From Arbacia lixula (taxonomy: Eukaryota; Echinodermata; Echinoidea; Arbacioida; Arbaciidae), in NCBI GenBank assembly GCA_963669155.1, contig OZ022585.1:12327649-12391648 (forward strand): DNA of 64,000 bases, written 5' to 3'. The position numbers and the translations under genes were made by a program. The notes beneath the pieces were generated by a model. The model was not told the DNA's origin and searched no databases. It worked only from the letters and a program-made list of their open reading frames with translations. Positions 1 through 12,100 of this stretch are shown here, piece by piece (the stretch's first letter is position 1; each line of letters opens with the position of its first letter).

Positions 1-42
1 TTGTTTATAAGTCTTGATGATTTGTTTGAATCCTAAATGCAG

Positions 43-1915
43 CATCCTGATGCTGACTCACTATACGTGGAGAAGATAGATGTTGGAGAGGAGCAGCCGC
101 GCACTGTTGTCAGTGGGCTCGCGGGGGTCGTACCTCTAGAGGATCTACGGGAACGCATGGTGGTGATGCTGTGCAACCTCAAACCCCAGAAGATGAGAGG
201 TGTGGAGTCACAGTGCATGCTGATGTGCGCGTGTCTGTAAGTATGCATGGGGATAGATTTATCACAGGATGGGAAAGGATTATAGAGAGAGAGAGAAATG
301 GCCAGAAGATGAGGGGCCTCGCGTTGAAGTGCATACTAATATATGTGTGTTGTAATGCATGGGGGTAGATTTATCACAGGATGGGAAAGGAAAGGAATAC
401 AGAGAGAGAGAGAGGGGGGGGGGGGGGGGTGGCGAGATATGGCCAGAAGATGAGGTATGTGAAGTCGCAGTGTATGCTGATACTGTCTGTAAGTATGCAG
501 AGGATCCATTGAACTGCCCAAATGGTTTTATACCCCAATAATTCTGTAATGTAGCCAGGAGCTTGACCAAGAAGTGTTTTGTATACAATTAGTAAGACCT
601 TGAGTTCTATTCTCTGCCGCAGTGGTAACCAATGCAAGTTTCCTAATATTTTTGTAATATGTGTTTACTTCGTACAACCCAAGATAAGCCTTGCACAGGT
701 GTTTTGCACAGTTTCAGTAATTGTAAAGCTAATATAAACATCATGTATCCTGTAGAATTTGTATAATTGTATATGTCTTTCTGTTTATATGTACCTTGTG
801 TGATGTCACATTCTTTATTTGTATCAATGTAAACCAGTGAAAATGAAATTTCCAATTGGACATTAAATTGCAATATCCATATCCATATCCATCCATGTGG
901 ATAGATTTATTGCACGGCGGAAGAGGGACAGGCAAAACAGCTCAATACTTGACAGAAGAAATGGAAATCACTTTTGCAAGCATGAAAGTTTGCAGGGAAT
1001 TTTAAATAAGACATACGAGGATTGAAGGAAGGAAAGAGAGGGATAAAGGAAAGATGAGAGAAATATAAAACTTTATATCGGAAGAGATGAAGGATCTAAG
1101 AAAAGAAAAGAGGGACTTATATAACAGCATTTCATTTTGCCTTCCTCTCCGTACCTAGGGAAGACCCCAAACGCATTGAGCCCCTGACCCCTCCAGAGGG
1201 CAGTGCCCCTGGAGACCGCGTCTTCTTTGAAGGCTTTGAGGGAAAAACGCCAGATGAGGAACTCAAACCCAAAAAGAAGGTCTTCGAGAAGCTCCAGGTA
1301 AGAATCAAGACATTATTTTTTCTCACCCAGTTATGCAAGCTCTATACCTCAAATTCTCTGTTTAGAAAACGCATCTCATCTGAAAATGGTGTTTCCATGT
1401 TAATAGGCAAAAGATTTGACCCTTATGGATTTGAGATGGTGGAGGCCATGCCGATGGTTAACATCTTGTGTATCAAATAGAGGTTTGAAGTGAAATAGCC
1501 AAAGACAGTTTGAGGTGAAGTTTTGACACAAAGATATATTATGATATATTATGTGGAATATTTAGTGAATGTTTAGTGAAAAATCACTTCAGACTAGGGT
1601 GACAGTAGGCCAGCGAGTTTAAATGTATTTTTGCACAGGGGCTCATTTGTTATTGTGTTTTACAATGCAAGGACTAAATTTGCTCTGCCCAAGTGTCACT
1701 TTTTCCCACTAGTTCAAATCACCTCGTTCCCAGGGTTATATTCTCCTTTAAAGATGGAATGTTACGTGGAGTGTACCTGTCTCTTACCATTCTCTCTCAT
1801 CCAGGTTGACCTGAGCACATCGGACGACGGAACGGCACAGTGGCAGGACAAGACCATGCAGACCAAGCTGGGCGTTGTCAAGGCGTGTACATTAAAAAAC
1901 GCCCCCATACGTTAA
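43..1915 (+). CDS. YARS1: Tyrosyl-tRNA synthetase, cytoplasmic: last three coding exons (partial gene, 5' part outside window)
   Basis: Charges tRNA-Tyr with tyrosine in the cytoplasm. Only the C-terminal 147 residues, the EMAPII-like tRNA-binding appendix of animal enzymes, lie in the window. Exons are 43-236, 1159-1297 and 1805-1915. Phases agree: the first ends with two bases (CT), the second completes the Leu codon and ends in phase 0, and the third ends in TAA. The first exon reads [20 protein letters not shown] and later [12 protein letters not shown], the second GSAPGDRV and [13 protein letters not shown], and the third MQTKLG. These blocks match what I recall of animal YARS1 ([31 protein letters not shown]) better than AIMP1/p43, which shares the fold. 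Introns are 922 and 507 bases, and the first carries a duplicated exon end and a LINE scrap. The KMSKS and HIGH-type catalytic motifs would be upstream and cannot be judged. Confidence 0.95.
186..500 (+). repeat. Tandem triplication of the YARS1 exon end and its 5' splice site
   Basis: The last 50 bases of the first YARS1 exon plus the start of the intron recur twice downstream. Copies start at 186, 302 and 443, each opening with CCAGAAGATGAG. Copies one and two share ATAGATTTATCACAGGATGG and a GA-rich tail. Copy two is lengthened by a G run at 414-429. Copy three again ends in TGTCTGTAAGTATGC, the same bases as the real donor at 237. Only the first copy lies in exon. Confidence 0.85.
527..637 (-). 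mobile_element. LINE fragment, reverse-transcriptase C-terminal region
   Basis: The minus strand encodes [20 protein letters not shown] followed by [13 protein letters not shown]. This is the familiar HWLP..RI.FK.L...YK.L.G.AP.YI..LL block after the catalytic core of L2/CR1/Rex-type non-LTR retrotransposons. Only about 37 residues remain, inside the first YARS1 intron in this window and antisense to the gene. No 5' part was seen. The AT-rich stretch at 640-895, ending in a short ATATCC repeat, may be the tail of a separate LINE. Confidence 0.7.
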
Positions 1916-1936
1916 CGCTAACTCAATCATTTTCCA

Positions 1937-2503
1937 GGGCCCCATCTCACAAAGAGTTGCGATTGATCTGAATCATCCATGCCGTATATAAAATTTGTCC
2001 CATGATGCAACGTGCAGCCACATTTTGTTTGCTGTCATGTCTTTTGGGCCTATTGTACTAGGGCATTATGGGCCTGTCTACAGTAATGGGTACATTTCTC
2101 AAACATTTACTGTAACATTTGCATAAATCTCTTAAATTCCAATTATTTTTTTTTTCTCTTAAATAAACCAGCCAATTATAATAAAATATCAATGAAATGT
2201 ATTGATTTCACTTTAAAAGGTTTTGTAGGCTTCAGAAAATGTGCCCTGCACAAATTTGCCACAGCACGTTGGTAACGGGACAGACGAGTGTGCATGTTAC
2301 AAACTCGTCTGTCCCGTTGCTATGGCAAATTTGTACAGGGCAAATTTTCTGAATCGTACAAAACCTTGTAAAGTACTGTAGACAGGCCCATATGCAGTAT
2401 GTAGAATTGAGTCAGAACCCCTCTCTCTAATGAACAGAGTTACGATTGATATCAATCACAAGGGCAAGTTGAGATCAATCACAATTTTTATGAGACAGGG
2501 CCC
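1937..2503. mobile_element. GGGCCC-ended MITE, split by a second MITE
   Basis: Inverted ends: GGGCCCCATCTCACAAAGAG on the left, and the reverse complement of the right end reads GGGCCCTGTCTCATAAAAAT. A GATTGAT motif follows in both arms. The element starts 22 bases after the YARS1 stop, so it probably lies in that gene's 3' UTR. A second element (2069-2390) interrupts it. A relative is at 56933-57225. Confidence 0.8.
2069..2390. mobile_element. Nested MITE with 17-19-bp perfect TIRs, probable TA target duplication
   Basis: TGGGCCTGTCTACAGTA at the left is matched exactly in reverse complement at 2374-2390, and TA flanks both ends (2067-2068 and 2391-2392). Inside, a second long inverted repeat (about 2217-2366, arms sharing ACGAGTTTGTAACATG-type and CGGGACAGACGAGT blocks) would fold into a near-complete hairpin. 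No coding capacity. TA duplication and length fit a Tc1/mariner-type non-autonomous element, but the superfamily is inferred. Confidence 0.8.
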
Positions 2504-4354
2504 AGTAATGTAAATTATAGCATGCATATTGAGTAAGGCACAAACCATTTATTCCACTTAGAATACGACTAGCCAAGTTTTGCTAGAATCCTTGTATTTA
2601 TTCTGGTATCATATTCATGTTACAAAACCTAAGTAGGGAAGGTTGGCAATGGTTGCCAGAAGCTGAGGCTGCCTCATGAAAATGTTCAGTGAAAGTGATT
2701 CCCAGCATTTTGCTTAATGCTTGACCAATGCTCCTGTCTGTCCACAGTAATAATTATGTTACCTGTATTTAAAGAAGGGATTGATGAAGCCATGACTTAA
2801 AGTCTAGGTTGACTTTGACTTTGTCAGTCACTGCCCTCTTCCTCTCCTTTATAAATGCATAAATGAGGTACACTAGAGGAAATCAGCAATGCATATTGTA
2901 GTGAGATGCCATCGCACATTTACTGGAAGTAAGTTGGCTTAGCCTGGTTGTCTTACAGCATTTGGTGGCGATGGTAACTCCTGGTATATAATTCTCAAGT
3001 TTTCTTAAGCCCCTTCAATAGGGTATACCTGGATTGTGTTTCATCATATAAATTATGTAAATTGATATGGATATTTCTCAATGAGAAAATCAGGCATTTA
3101 TTTGGAACCCAAACTCACCCTATGAAATAGTTTTTAGATCAACCTATGATGTCATACAATTCACATGTTATGGAGGATACAAGGATAATGCTATCTGAAG
3201 TTATGAAATATTCATGTGGTAATGAGCATGGATATATGATCACGGAGAAGGTGATCATTATGATTAAAAACAGACGTGCATGTGAAATTGATATGAATAA
3301 AGAGAAAAAACATACTATTTAACATTTATCTAAGCATGCACAATGCCTTCTTAAATGTACATTCAATCAAGAAATTTCATAGTGTAGTACAATGCAACCA
3401 GCAGCCTCGAACACTATCATTATTTTATTAGTGTAGATCTGTACTTCAATTACTTTGAGGGAGAATAATGGTTTATTTATTCAACATGTTGTGTCATGAA
3501 TTCATTATGCATGGCAAGGATGTTGCCAATCCTTTATTAGGTCAAGAAAACCATATTAATGATCCTAGTTTGGGATGAAAAACAAATTTGTCGTATTCTA
3601 ATATACAGATGTACTTTGCAAAGCACAAAATCATAACATTATGGAAACAAATACATGTGTGTGCTTGGTTTTAACTTGAGGAATACTGATAGTGTAAATT
3701 TATTCACCACATTGATCAAGTAAAAAGGAGTGGTAAAATGTAAATTATTACAGAAGACAACTTTCACTGCATATATAAATTCTGTATCTGTGGTGGTTGT
3801 AATGATTTGCACATGAAGCAAAATATGTTTATTTCATGTCCTATGCCTGCAATAAAGATACCGTGAAAAAGAATGTTAATATGTCATTAATTTGTCAGTT
3901 TGTTGGATTGACTATATGAATACACGAACACACACATATTTCTTTTAATCTCTTTTACTTTTTAAAATCTTTTTGTATCTCTCTTTTTCTCTCATCTCTG
4001 TAATAAACCTGTTTGATTTGTGTTGACTTTGTAATTTGTGACAGATTCACTTTTTAAGTACAAATGTTGTCAACTCATTTTCCCCATCTCTCATCAAACT
4101 TCTTCTTTCTTCTCTCTCAACTCTCTCATACTAGCCTTGGAACAAAAACATCAGGTAAGAAAACATACATCAGATCTACATTATGAAAGTCTTCCCTGAA
4201 TTTCATGAAATATTAATAAATCATTATATTTACACCAACACATGAAGACTATTGCCAACAGATCCTTTTCTCCTTGAACTCTTTATGTGCCATTGATGCA
4301 TTTTTACCCAAGTCATACAGCCAATCCCCACAAAGCAGTAGCTGATTTGGCGCA
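2504..4354. other. Non-coding stretch downstream of YARS1
   Basis: AT-rich DNA without convincing exons. It probably holds the rest of the YARS1 3' UTR and the intergenic spacer. AATAAA occurs at 3851-3856 and again near 4002. Either could serve as a polyadenylation signal, but nothing here decides between them. Confidence 0.5.
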
Positions 4355-4770
4355 CAAGTGTCCCATTTGCAAAAGTCCTGAAACTTGGCAGGTATCAGCA
4401 GTATACCCCAAAGATATTGTGTGTGAAATCTCAGTCATAGCCTCATAAACCTCTTCAGGAAAAGTGAAAAGATATTGATGTTTATGTTTGAAACCTAGCG
4501 GCCCAGGTCTACATTCATAATTGTATCATCTCTGTCAGTGCGCATCACAGGCCTGCTCCAATTGAATGCATGTATACACTGTGATGCAGACCATAGCGCA
4601 TAACGACCTACTCCAGTCTCCAGGCTATAGGTTTCGGACGACCAGCCCCAAACCTAAAATCCAGCTATAATTTTTGCTTAAAGTCAGCTTCCAGTTCTAT
4701 CATTTTCTACCATTTTCTGTGGTTTGTACACAATTTGATTTTCTTGACCTGCAAAACGGACACCCTGTCT
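4355..4770. mobile_element. TTAA-flanked MITE (AGACAGGGTGTCC family), copy 1
   Basis: The right end reads GGACACCCTGTCT followed by TTAA. The left end is worn (AAGTGTCCCATTTGC). Interior blocks, such as the CTATAGGTTTCGG stretch, match the copy in a PEX7 intron at 36553-37014 along most of their length. No open frame. Confidence 0.75.
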
Positions 4771-5768
4771 TTAAGTACATGTATATGAAGAAATCTACCT
4801 CTCCACCTCTTTTTTTTTTTAGAGTAACTTCTTATTGTGGTTCACTACCTCTTAAGGAGCTTTACTGTAACTACGTACCAAGTCTCAAGTGCACACCACC
4901 TGCCCCGTAAATAGTGCAAAGCCATTGTATCTAACATGGCTGAAGTTTGCCTGACGTGTCAGCTGTTGTACCATGTTTGAACAGGTGAAATAAAACTGTG
5001 TTTTTGAGATACAGAGTTATCTTAGTTGACGTAAGGTTTATTAAGGATGGGATGAAGGAATACAAAACTTTTCTTCTTTCTATACATGCATTCATGGTGA
5101 AGTCAGAGTAAAAATAGCCCCCAAACCCAGTCATTGTGGAAGTAGATAATGATGAATACTGGTAATTCAAATGCAATGTTGGAGCATCACCATTGCCAGC
5201 ATTGCCATAATCATTATAACCATTAATAATAATCATAATAATAATCATAATAATAATTGCAGTCTACAAAGACAAGTCTATAAAGACCACTTGACTTGAA
5301 TGCCTTCAGAGCAGGTTGCAGATAACTGATCCTGTTATACAAATTCTTATTCTTGTTTATGAACAAGTTTGACAGTACATGTATAATTTAATTATTTATC
5401 ATGAACAGAGAGTTTGTTCTTGAACTATGACCTGTTTATACGAATCATTTTCCTGTGTCTCTTTAAGTAGTCTTTATAAACAAGTATGATAGTGTATTTA
5501 TCCTATACAGAGAATATATTTATTTGACCTTTAACTATGACCTCTGACATATCAGGCCAAAAATTTATCACTTGCATTGTGAAACTTTGTTCCTACTGCC
5601 ATCAATCTGATATTCCATGAACAGTTAGATTTCATAGATTAACCTTCACCCTGCTTCAGAACTTCTCTGGCTAAAATCAGCGTAATCACTTGTCCTATGT
5701 AACTTTACCTTAATATCAATTCATCACATAAAAGAGATTAAGAAATCACCTGGACAGACAGAAAACCT
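4771..5768. other. Non-coding stretch
   Basis: AT-rich spacer with a short ATAATAATCATAAT-type repeat near 5220-5260. Nothing coding seen. Confidence 0.5.
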
Positions 5769-5916
5769 GGGCCCCGTTGCACTAAAATTTACCATTGATG
5801 GTAGCTCTGCCATCAATGGTAACATCGCTCAACATCCAATCAAACTCAAGTTTTCCATAAAAGTTGCCACTGGTAGCAAAATGACCATCAATGGTATGTT
5901 TTATGCAACAGGGCCC
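5769..5916. mobile_element. GGGCCC-GTTGCA MITE, copy 1
   Basis: 148 bases bounded by GGGCCCCGTTGCACTAAAAT and, reversed, GGGCCCTGTTGCATAAAACA. Subterminal CCATTGATGGTA and CATCAATGGTAA blocks make a palindrome in each arm. Copies at 8327-8487 and 57229-57370. Confidence 0.85.
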
Positions 5917-6157
5917 AGGAAAAAACATGACCCAGGAGTGGGAAATATGCTGCCATGGTCACAACTTTGAAACACAAGGCAGGATTTTGTCCTCAATGGT
6001 AGAAATCTCTAATGCCAGTTTGGGGTAACTGCCTCAAAGCTGCCTCAGCAAATGACATGTATGAAAGTGACTTCACTTGAGGGCGCCCTTCGCTCTGAGA
6101 TTTGTAAGTAATAAATGCAACGTCTCTTCTTCCTCAGAAATGGTCTGGACGAGATTG

Positions 6158-9100
6158 TCAGTAATGAATCTGAGAGAGGAACTTGTCCACATCAAGGTCC
6201 ACTGGGAAGTTTAAGCTCTTCTTGTTTGTCGACTTCTTCTGCTTGGCTTTCTTGGACACCTGATAAAAATGATAAATTAAATAAAGAGCAAATGTAAAGA
6301 TACAAGCAACTATTGCAGTAAAACAGTAAAACACAGGGGGTTGGGGCGAATTGCCATACGCAATGCACAAAAGACATAAATATCACCTTGATATAATCTT
6401 TCAGGTTTAGACAGACATGTTCTTTTCGATTCATCCAAAATTGAGATCTCTCATTGATTTTATTAGAAATATATATAAGTTTACAACAATGGGAATCAAA
6501 CACATTTAATGTCTTCTACCATAGCAACAGCTTCAAAGATCTGAGCTCAAACAATGTTTGTTTCTGTGATTTGTCCCATTTATTGTGAGTTACATTAATT
6601 AACCAGTTGTATGCCAGACAAAAGGTTCATTTTTGTGACATGTGTATACTGTGTAGTACTTGTGAAAAAATGCATCATTGGCAAGCAAAGAGTTAAAATA
6701 CTTTACATGCAACAGGGTCCAGATCTCACCTTCGTGACATCACCATCTTTCCTCTCCCTCTTGACTCCTTTCGTAGTTCGTTTGGTCCTCCCCCGATCAG
6801 GAGTGCTGGCCCTTGACCCTGTGGCCTCTGGCGTTCTGGCTTCACCACCACTGTTCACACTGTCCAAAACAACTGAGGAACATGTCGCCTCTTTCACAAG
6901 CACCCCAGAACCATTACTAATATCAGTTCTAGCGCTAGCCTTTTCTCGTTGTGGGTCTGAAGGCATAGAATGGCCTGGCATATCATTCAATTTGGCACCG
7001 TTAACATGCACTGCAGCCTCCTGCGATGCGTCAGTAAATGTCTGCTCCAACTCGGCCTGAACCACATGAGGTTGACTAGTCTGATCGATGGATGAGCCAA
7101 CAGGTTGGCGGATTTTTTGGCTCTTGGCTGTTTTGGTTTTTAAAACAACCACTCGCTTGTTTTCGAGCAAAGTCTGTCTACGAGGCGAGGCGGCAGGAGT
7201 TCTGGGAGGTGTTTTGGTGGGCGTTTTGGGCAGCTTGGTCAGCAAGCGAGCGACTGCTTTCTCCTCCGGGGAGTACATTCTCCGTGGGGACATGGAGACG
7301 GCTCTCTTAGAGGGAGTCCTTTCATTGCTGCTACAATGCGGCGATGAATCCCGCGACCCAGGAGAGTCTTGTGGCAGGGCTTTTCTATGTGTTCTATCCA
7401 CTGGCACTGGACTCGCATCGCTCCCGAATGACAGCTCGCGCACGTGAGCTCTGGGCATGGTGTCAACGGCCGACCGGACGATGAGGCTTCTCGTGGGCTT
7501 CTGGGCGTTGTCTGTGATGCCGGTACTCGTTGGAGGATTGGAGTTTGCTTTGGATGGGCCAACAGCTGGTTTCCTCCGGTGTGGGGAGTCTTTGGAAATC
7601 ACCATGTTGGGGAAGGGGTTAGATGTTGGCTTCACCGAAGTTTCCATGCTTGGAGCACCATCCGTGGAAGACGTATCCTGCTGTGATTGGATGGACGAGT
7701 GCTGGGACATGGGCATACACTCACTCTGGGGGTTTGACACTTCCAGAGGTTCTTTGGTGACAGTCCTGATCCCATCATGCACCAGCGCGTCCAATGATTC
7801 GGCAGTGGGCTGAACGTCTTGGACTGAACGGGGTGCAGCTGTAGCTCCATCTTGAGATTCTAGTGAAGAATTCAGATCGTCTGCGCGGAGAAGAAGGGCA
7901 AGAAAAAACAAGCAATTAAGACCAAGATCGGGTACGGCTGCTTTACATCTGCCAACAAATCATCCAATGCACCTCCTACTTATAAAAATGATTTTAAAAA
8001 CTATATTTGAAAAAAATAATCACAGTAATTAAATTAGTAGAATTGGAGCTCATTGTGAATAGTCCTGCAAAAAGTTAACTAAAGACATAGGAATGCCATA
8101 GAACTTGAAGGTTAAGATCTACAATACAATAAGAACCCCAATGTTAGTGTATTGATTAGAAACATGTGGCCTGCAAAAAAAAAGCAAAGAGAGGATACTT
8201 CGGGTGACTAATCCATATGCTCTATAACTCTTGGCCTGCCATAGTTGTATTTTCTTTCCCTGTTCTGCACACTATTCTAATAAAGCTGGATTTTATCAGG
8301 CACAGGTTGACTTAACATCCTAATCTGGGCCCCATTGCATGAACCTTACTATTAATGGTAGCTCTGCCTTCAATGGTAACCACCACAGTAACATCACTCC
8401 ACAGGCAATCAAATTCAAGATTTCCATAGAAGTTGACATTGGTTGCAAAGTTAACTATCAATGGGAAGTTTTCTGCAAACAGGGCCCTGGACTCACCCTC
8501 TGATGCGCTGAGCTGCAGGTGCTTCCTCTCACTGTTGAGGAACTTGTCCTTGTCGGTGTTGAAGAGAGCAAAGAGGGAGTTGAAGGCAGGGTCGTTGCTC
8601 GTCATGTCCACAAACTCGTCCACCATCGAGGTGGACATCATCCCTTCCAGGATGTCCTCCAGGGCTTGACCACTTGCTGTTGACCCCTGGCTGTCGTCCA
8701 GTCTCTCCCTAGAGCAGCCTGGCTCCTGGTTGGGCGAGGTGGTAGTGGTGGTGGTGGGTTGTTGGGCGGGGACCTCTGGGGAGGGGTTGCCACTTGACGA
8801 TGTTCTGGTAATCATTGATAGATATAATGTCAACTAATGCATTTGTAGATCTATGTAAAACGTAGCTTGCATGAAGAATACCATACCATTAGCTAGCTAA
8901 ATGTGGGTCAAGGGGAAAGGGTGGGTAGTTCTGAAATATCCACTGAAATCCATTTCAATCAGTAAATTATATTCGTGGATCTATCGTTACGTTCGTCAGG
9001 AAATCGCAAAAACACAGGAGAGAGCAAGAATGATGAGACAGATATGAAAGAATGAAATACAAATAGTAGCAAAAAGAGGGAAAGAATACCCAAAGCAATA

Positions 9101-12100
9101 TCCCAACTCACATGGAAGAAAGAAGACAAGAACCATGACCACTTACTGTGCAGGCAGGATCTTGTTGATGTTCTCTGCAAGCTTCTCCACCAGCTCCCTG
9201 TTATTCACCACAGATCCCCAGGGGGAGGGAAGGTTCGGCAGATCCTCAGCTCCCTGGCTGTTCCATCCAGTGGACGGAAGCCCACATGCAGCCTCTCGCA
9301 CTGATGCTGAGGTGACCTTTCTCCTTGGTGGCACACTGCCAAGACAAGAAACATTGAAGTAAATAGTGCAGAGGACTGGGCCGGTATTCAATTCGATACT
9401 TAAGAAAAGTACAAAAAATACTTAGTATTTGGCTCAGCTAAGTATTTGGCTTAATCCATATTCAAGACAGTTCTTAGATCTTTACTTATGTAGACGACAG
9501 CTAAGTAAAATACTTAGCAAAATAGTGACGTCACGCACTTCAGCTGATTCATCACAGCTGGCGAACAGTTTTGTGCGAAAATTCTCAATGGCTCTTTGCG
9601 TGTTAAAAGAACAATCGCACAATCATTTTGTGCGGTGAAATTTCCATAGGTTTTGTGTATACGGTGTACCGCAACGTATGGTAGTTTAACCAAAGACGAA
9701 GAGCGCTGCGAAGCGCGCAGCATATGCAGCGCAGCGCTGCTTCGCAATACATTTATTGTACGCGCAGCACTTTAGATGGTCTAGTTTACTGTTTAGTACT
9801 AAAATAGCATTACCGGACTCTCAGTCTTTCCGTGGAGCAAGAATACGTGTTGGGCATCAATTACCAGCATTCGAAATGAAGTGACACAAGATTTTACCAA
9901 AGGGTGCGTATTTTATTCCGTTCAGAACTTCAATATAATGACCCCTGCTTTGGTCCTTCGTTCGTCCACTCTAAGCCGACGAATGGCAGTGTATGCATAC
10001 ATGGCATAGGTAAAGGTACCGTGCCGTAGCGTAGCCGCCCAGGCAAAGTCTGCAATCTGTGTATGCTTTATGGCCTAAGTTAATGATTTGTGTTGCTCTT
10101 TGGTGATATCTTGTGCTACGAGTTCAGTTATGCGACGAATCCCGTTACGATTTATCAATACCGTTTGATTTATTCAGTGTCAATGTATTTTTTGAAGAGG
10201 ATGTACACGCTGATGATATGCAATATGTTGGCGAATTTCTTGATGGTGATTGTGAAGATGAATGCAGCCATTTCTCAAAACACGTAGCAATGAACTTTCA
10301 ACTATGAATGGACAGGCCTATCTTAAGTGTCCTATCAGGAGGAGGCAAAATACTTAGTCAAAAATACTCATTTGAATAGCAAACGTACTTAAGTACAAAA
10401 AATACTTAAGTATTTACTTAATTGGAGCAATATTTTTACTTATACTTAGCCAAATACTTAAGACAAAAATCGTCCTTTGAATACCAATTTTGGCTAAGTA
10501 TTTTATTTAAGCCAAATACTAAGTATTTGTCTTATTTTTTATACTTAAGTATTGAATTGAATACCGCCCCTGGAGAACAGCATGCTGAATGCAACTAGCA
10601 AAACATTTGTTATTGTTGTTTAATTCTTGAATACTTGAGTACTTGCCACTAGTGTTTTATCTTCCTCATCCAATTGTTGCCCACCTCAACGGGCAGGTGG
10701 TCTATCAGCAATAGTGGTCACTAAGCAAGTTTCACTGTAATATCATTATTGGCAAAAGTGTGGATGTCAATGGGATATCCTATAAAGACTTAAACAAAAT
10801 GTAACAAATGTCACATTACAAGCCTTAGTAAGAGTTGCAAACGGACTTCATAAATTACTCTGCTTTTGTGGGCTAGTATGTGACAACTGCCTGGTCAGTG
10901 GAAGGTATAAGTTGGGGCTAAAGCACACACCTTTTCCTCTTTGGGGATTTTCCGATGGCCCTCTCCTGAGGTTGTTGCTGGTCTGCGAGGGAGGGTTTGG
11001 TGGGCGTGAGGAAATGAGCCTGAGTACCTGATCAAAATGGAAAGATAAATGGCGACAAAACAGTGTTTAAAACCTAAAAGTATATTTACAATAACCATTT
11101 ATGTGATATGTTTCCACATTTATCAAACCAAGACTTATTGAGATTTATTGATTATCATAATGATTATCATGATTACAATTATTATCATATTGATTATCCT
11201 GTCCCCAATTCTGTGACTGATGCATTTCTCTTACAACAAAATTGTTAACAAGAAAATATGTTTTATGCATAGAGCCAGTTGTAAGGAAAGTATGCTCCAT
11301 CCTGTGAAGGAATATGAAAACCATAAAAAAAAAAAAAATCACAGGATGGGCTAGGCAAGGGACTACTGGGTGTATACCCCACAAAACCCTTTCACTGAAA
11401 TAAAGTTATCATTATCCTAATGTGTTGGATGAAATCTCTGCAATTATGATGAGCAAAACAATGTGACCAAAGCAAGGCACTCAGTAACAAAAGTTTAAAT
11501 TATGTTGGTGACTACTCAATTGTTAACAATTTCCATTTTAGAACTTAAATTCGAGAGTAAAAATGTCTTACTTGTCACATTTTCTGAGCACGACGCGGTC
11601 ACTTCTTCCTCAGCCGCTGTCGGAAGGCTGGGTCTGGGGGTGGAGCTTATGATATCACATGACTCTCCTCCTTGCTGCTGATTGGTCGAGAGTGACGAGG
11701 AAAGGGGGGTGGTGATTTGAGCTTGCTGTGGCTGTGGTCTAGGGTTGTGACCCTGTGATGCTGATGATGCCAAGTTCGGGAATGTTGCCGGGGAGTGTCC
11801 TGATGGAGGTTGCTGTTCTTGTTGTTGCAATTGTTGGCGTTGTGAAAGTTGCTGTTGTTGTGAGATTGACGGGCGTTGTGCATGTTGCATGGGTTGCTGA
11901 TGTTGTGAGGTTGGCAGTTGTTGTGTATGTTGCATGGGTGGCTGCTGTTGCTGGCGTTGTAGGTTTTGTGGGTTTTGCTGCTGTTGCGGCTGTTGGAAGT
12001 TTTGCTGTTGTTGTTGTTGTTCTTGTTGCTTGATGGCTGTGAACCTTGCCAGATGTAGCGCCTTCTCTCTCTCCTGCAGCAGGCGTTCATGGCGGAGGTG

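Noticed and set aside
6611-7813. Several plus-strand frames over 60 codons
   Set aside because: Antisense shadows of NPAT exon 10, which has conserved motifs nearby and consistent splice phases.
10090-10307. Two overlapping frames inside the transposon at 9379-10569
   Set aside because: No family motif, they overlap in different frames, and the element is too short to encode a transposase.
11755-12033. Plus-strand Val/Ala-rich frame
   Set aside because: Complement of the NPAT Gln-rich tract.
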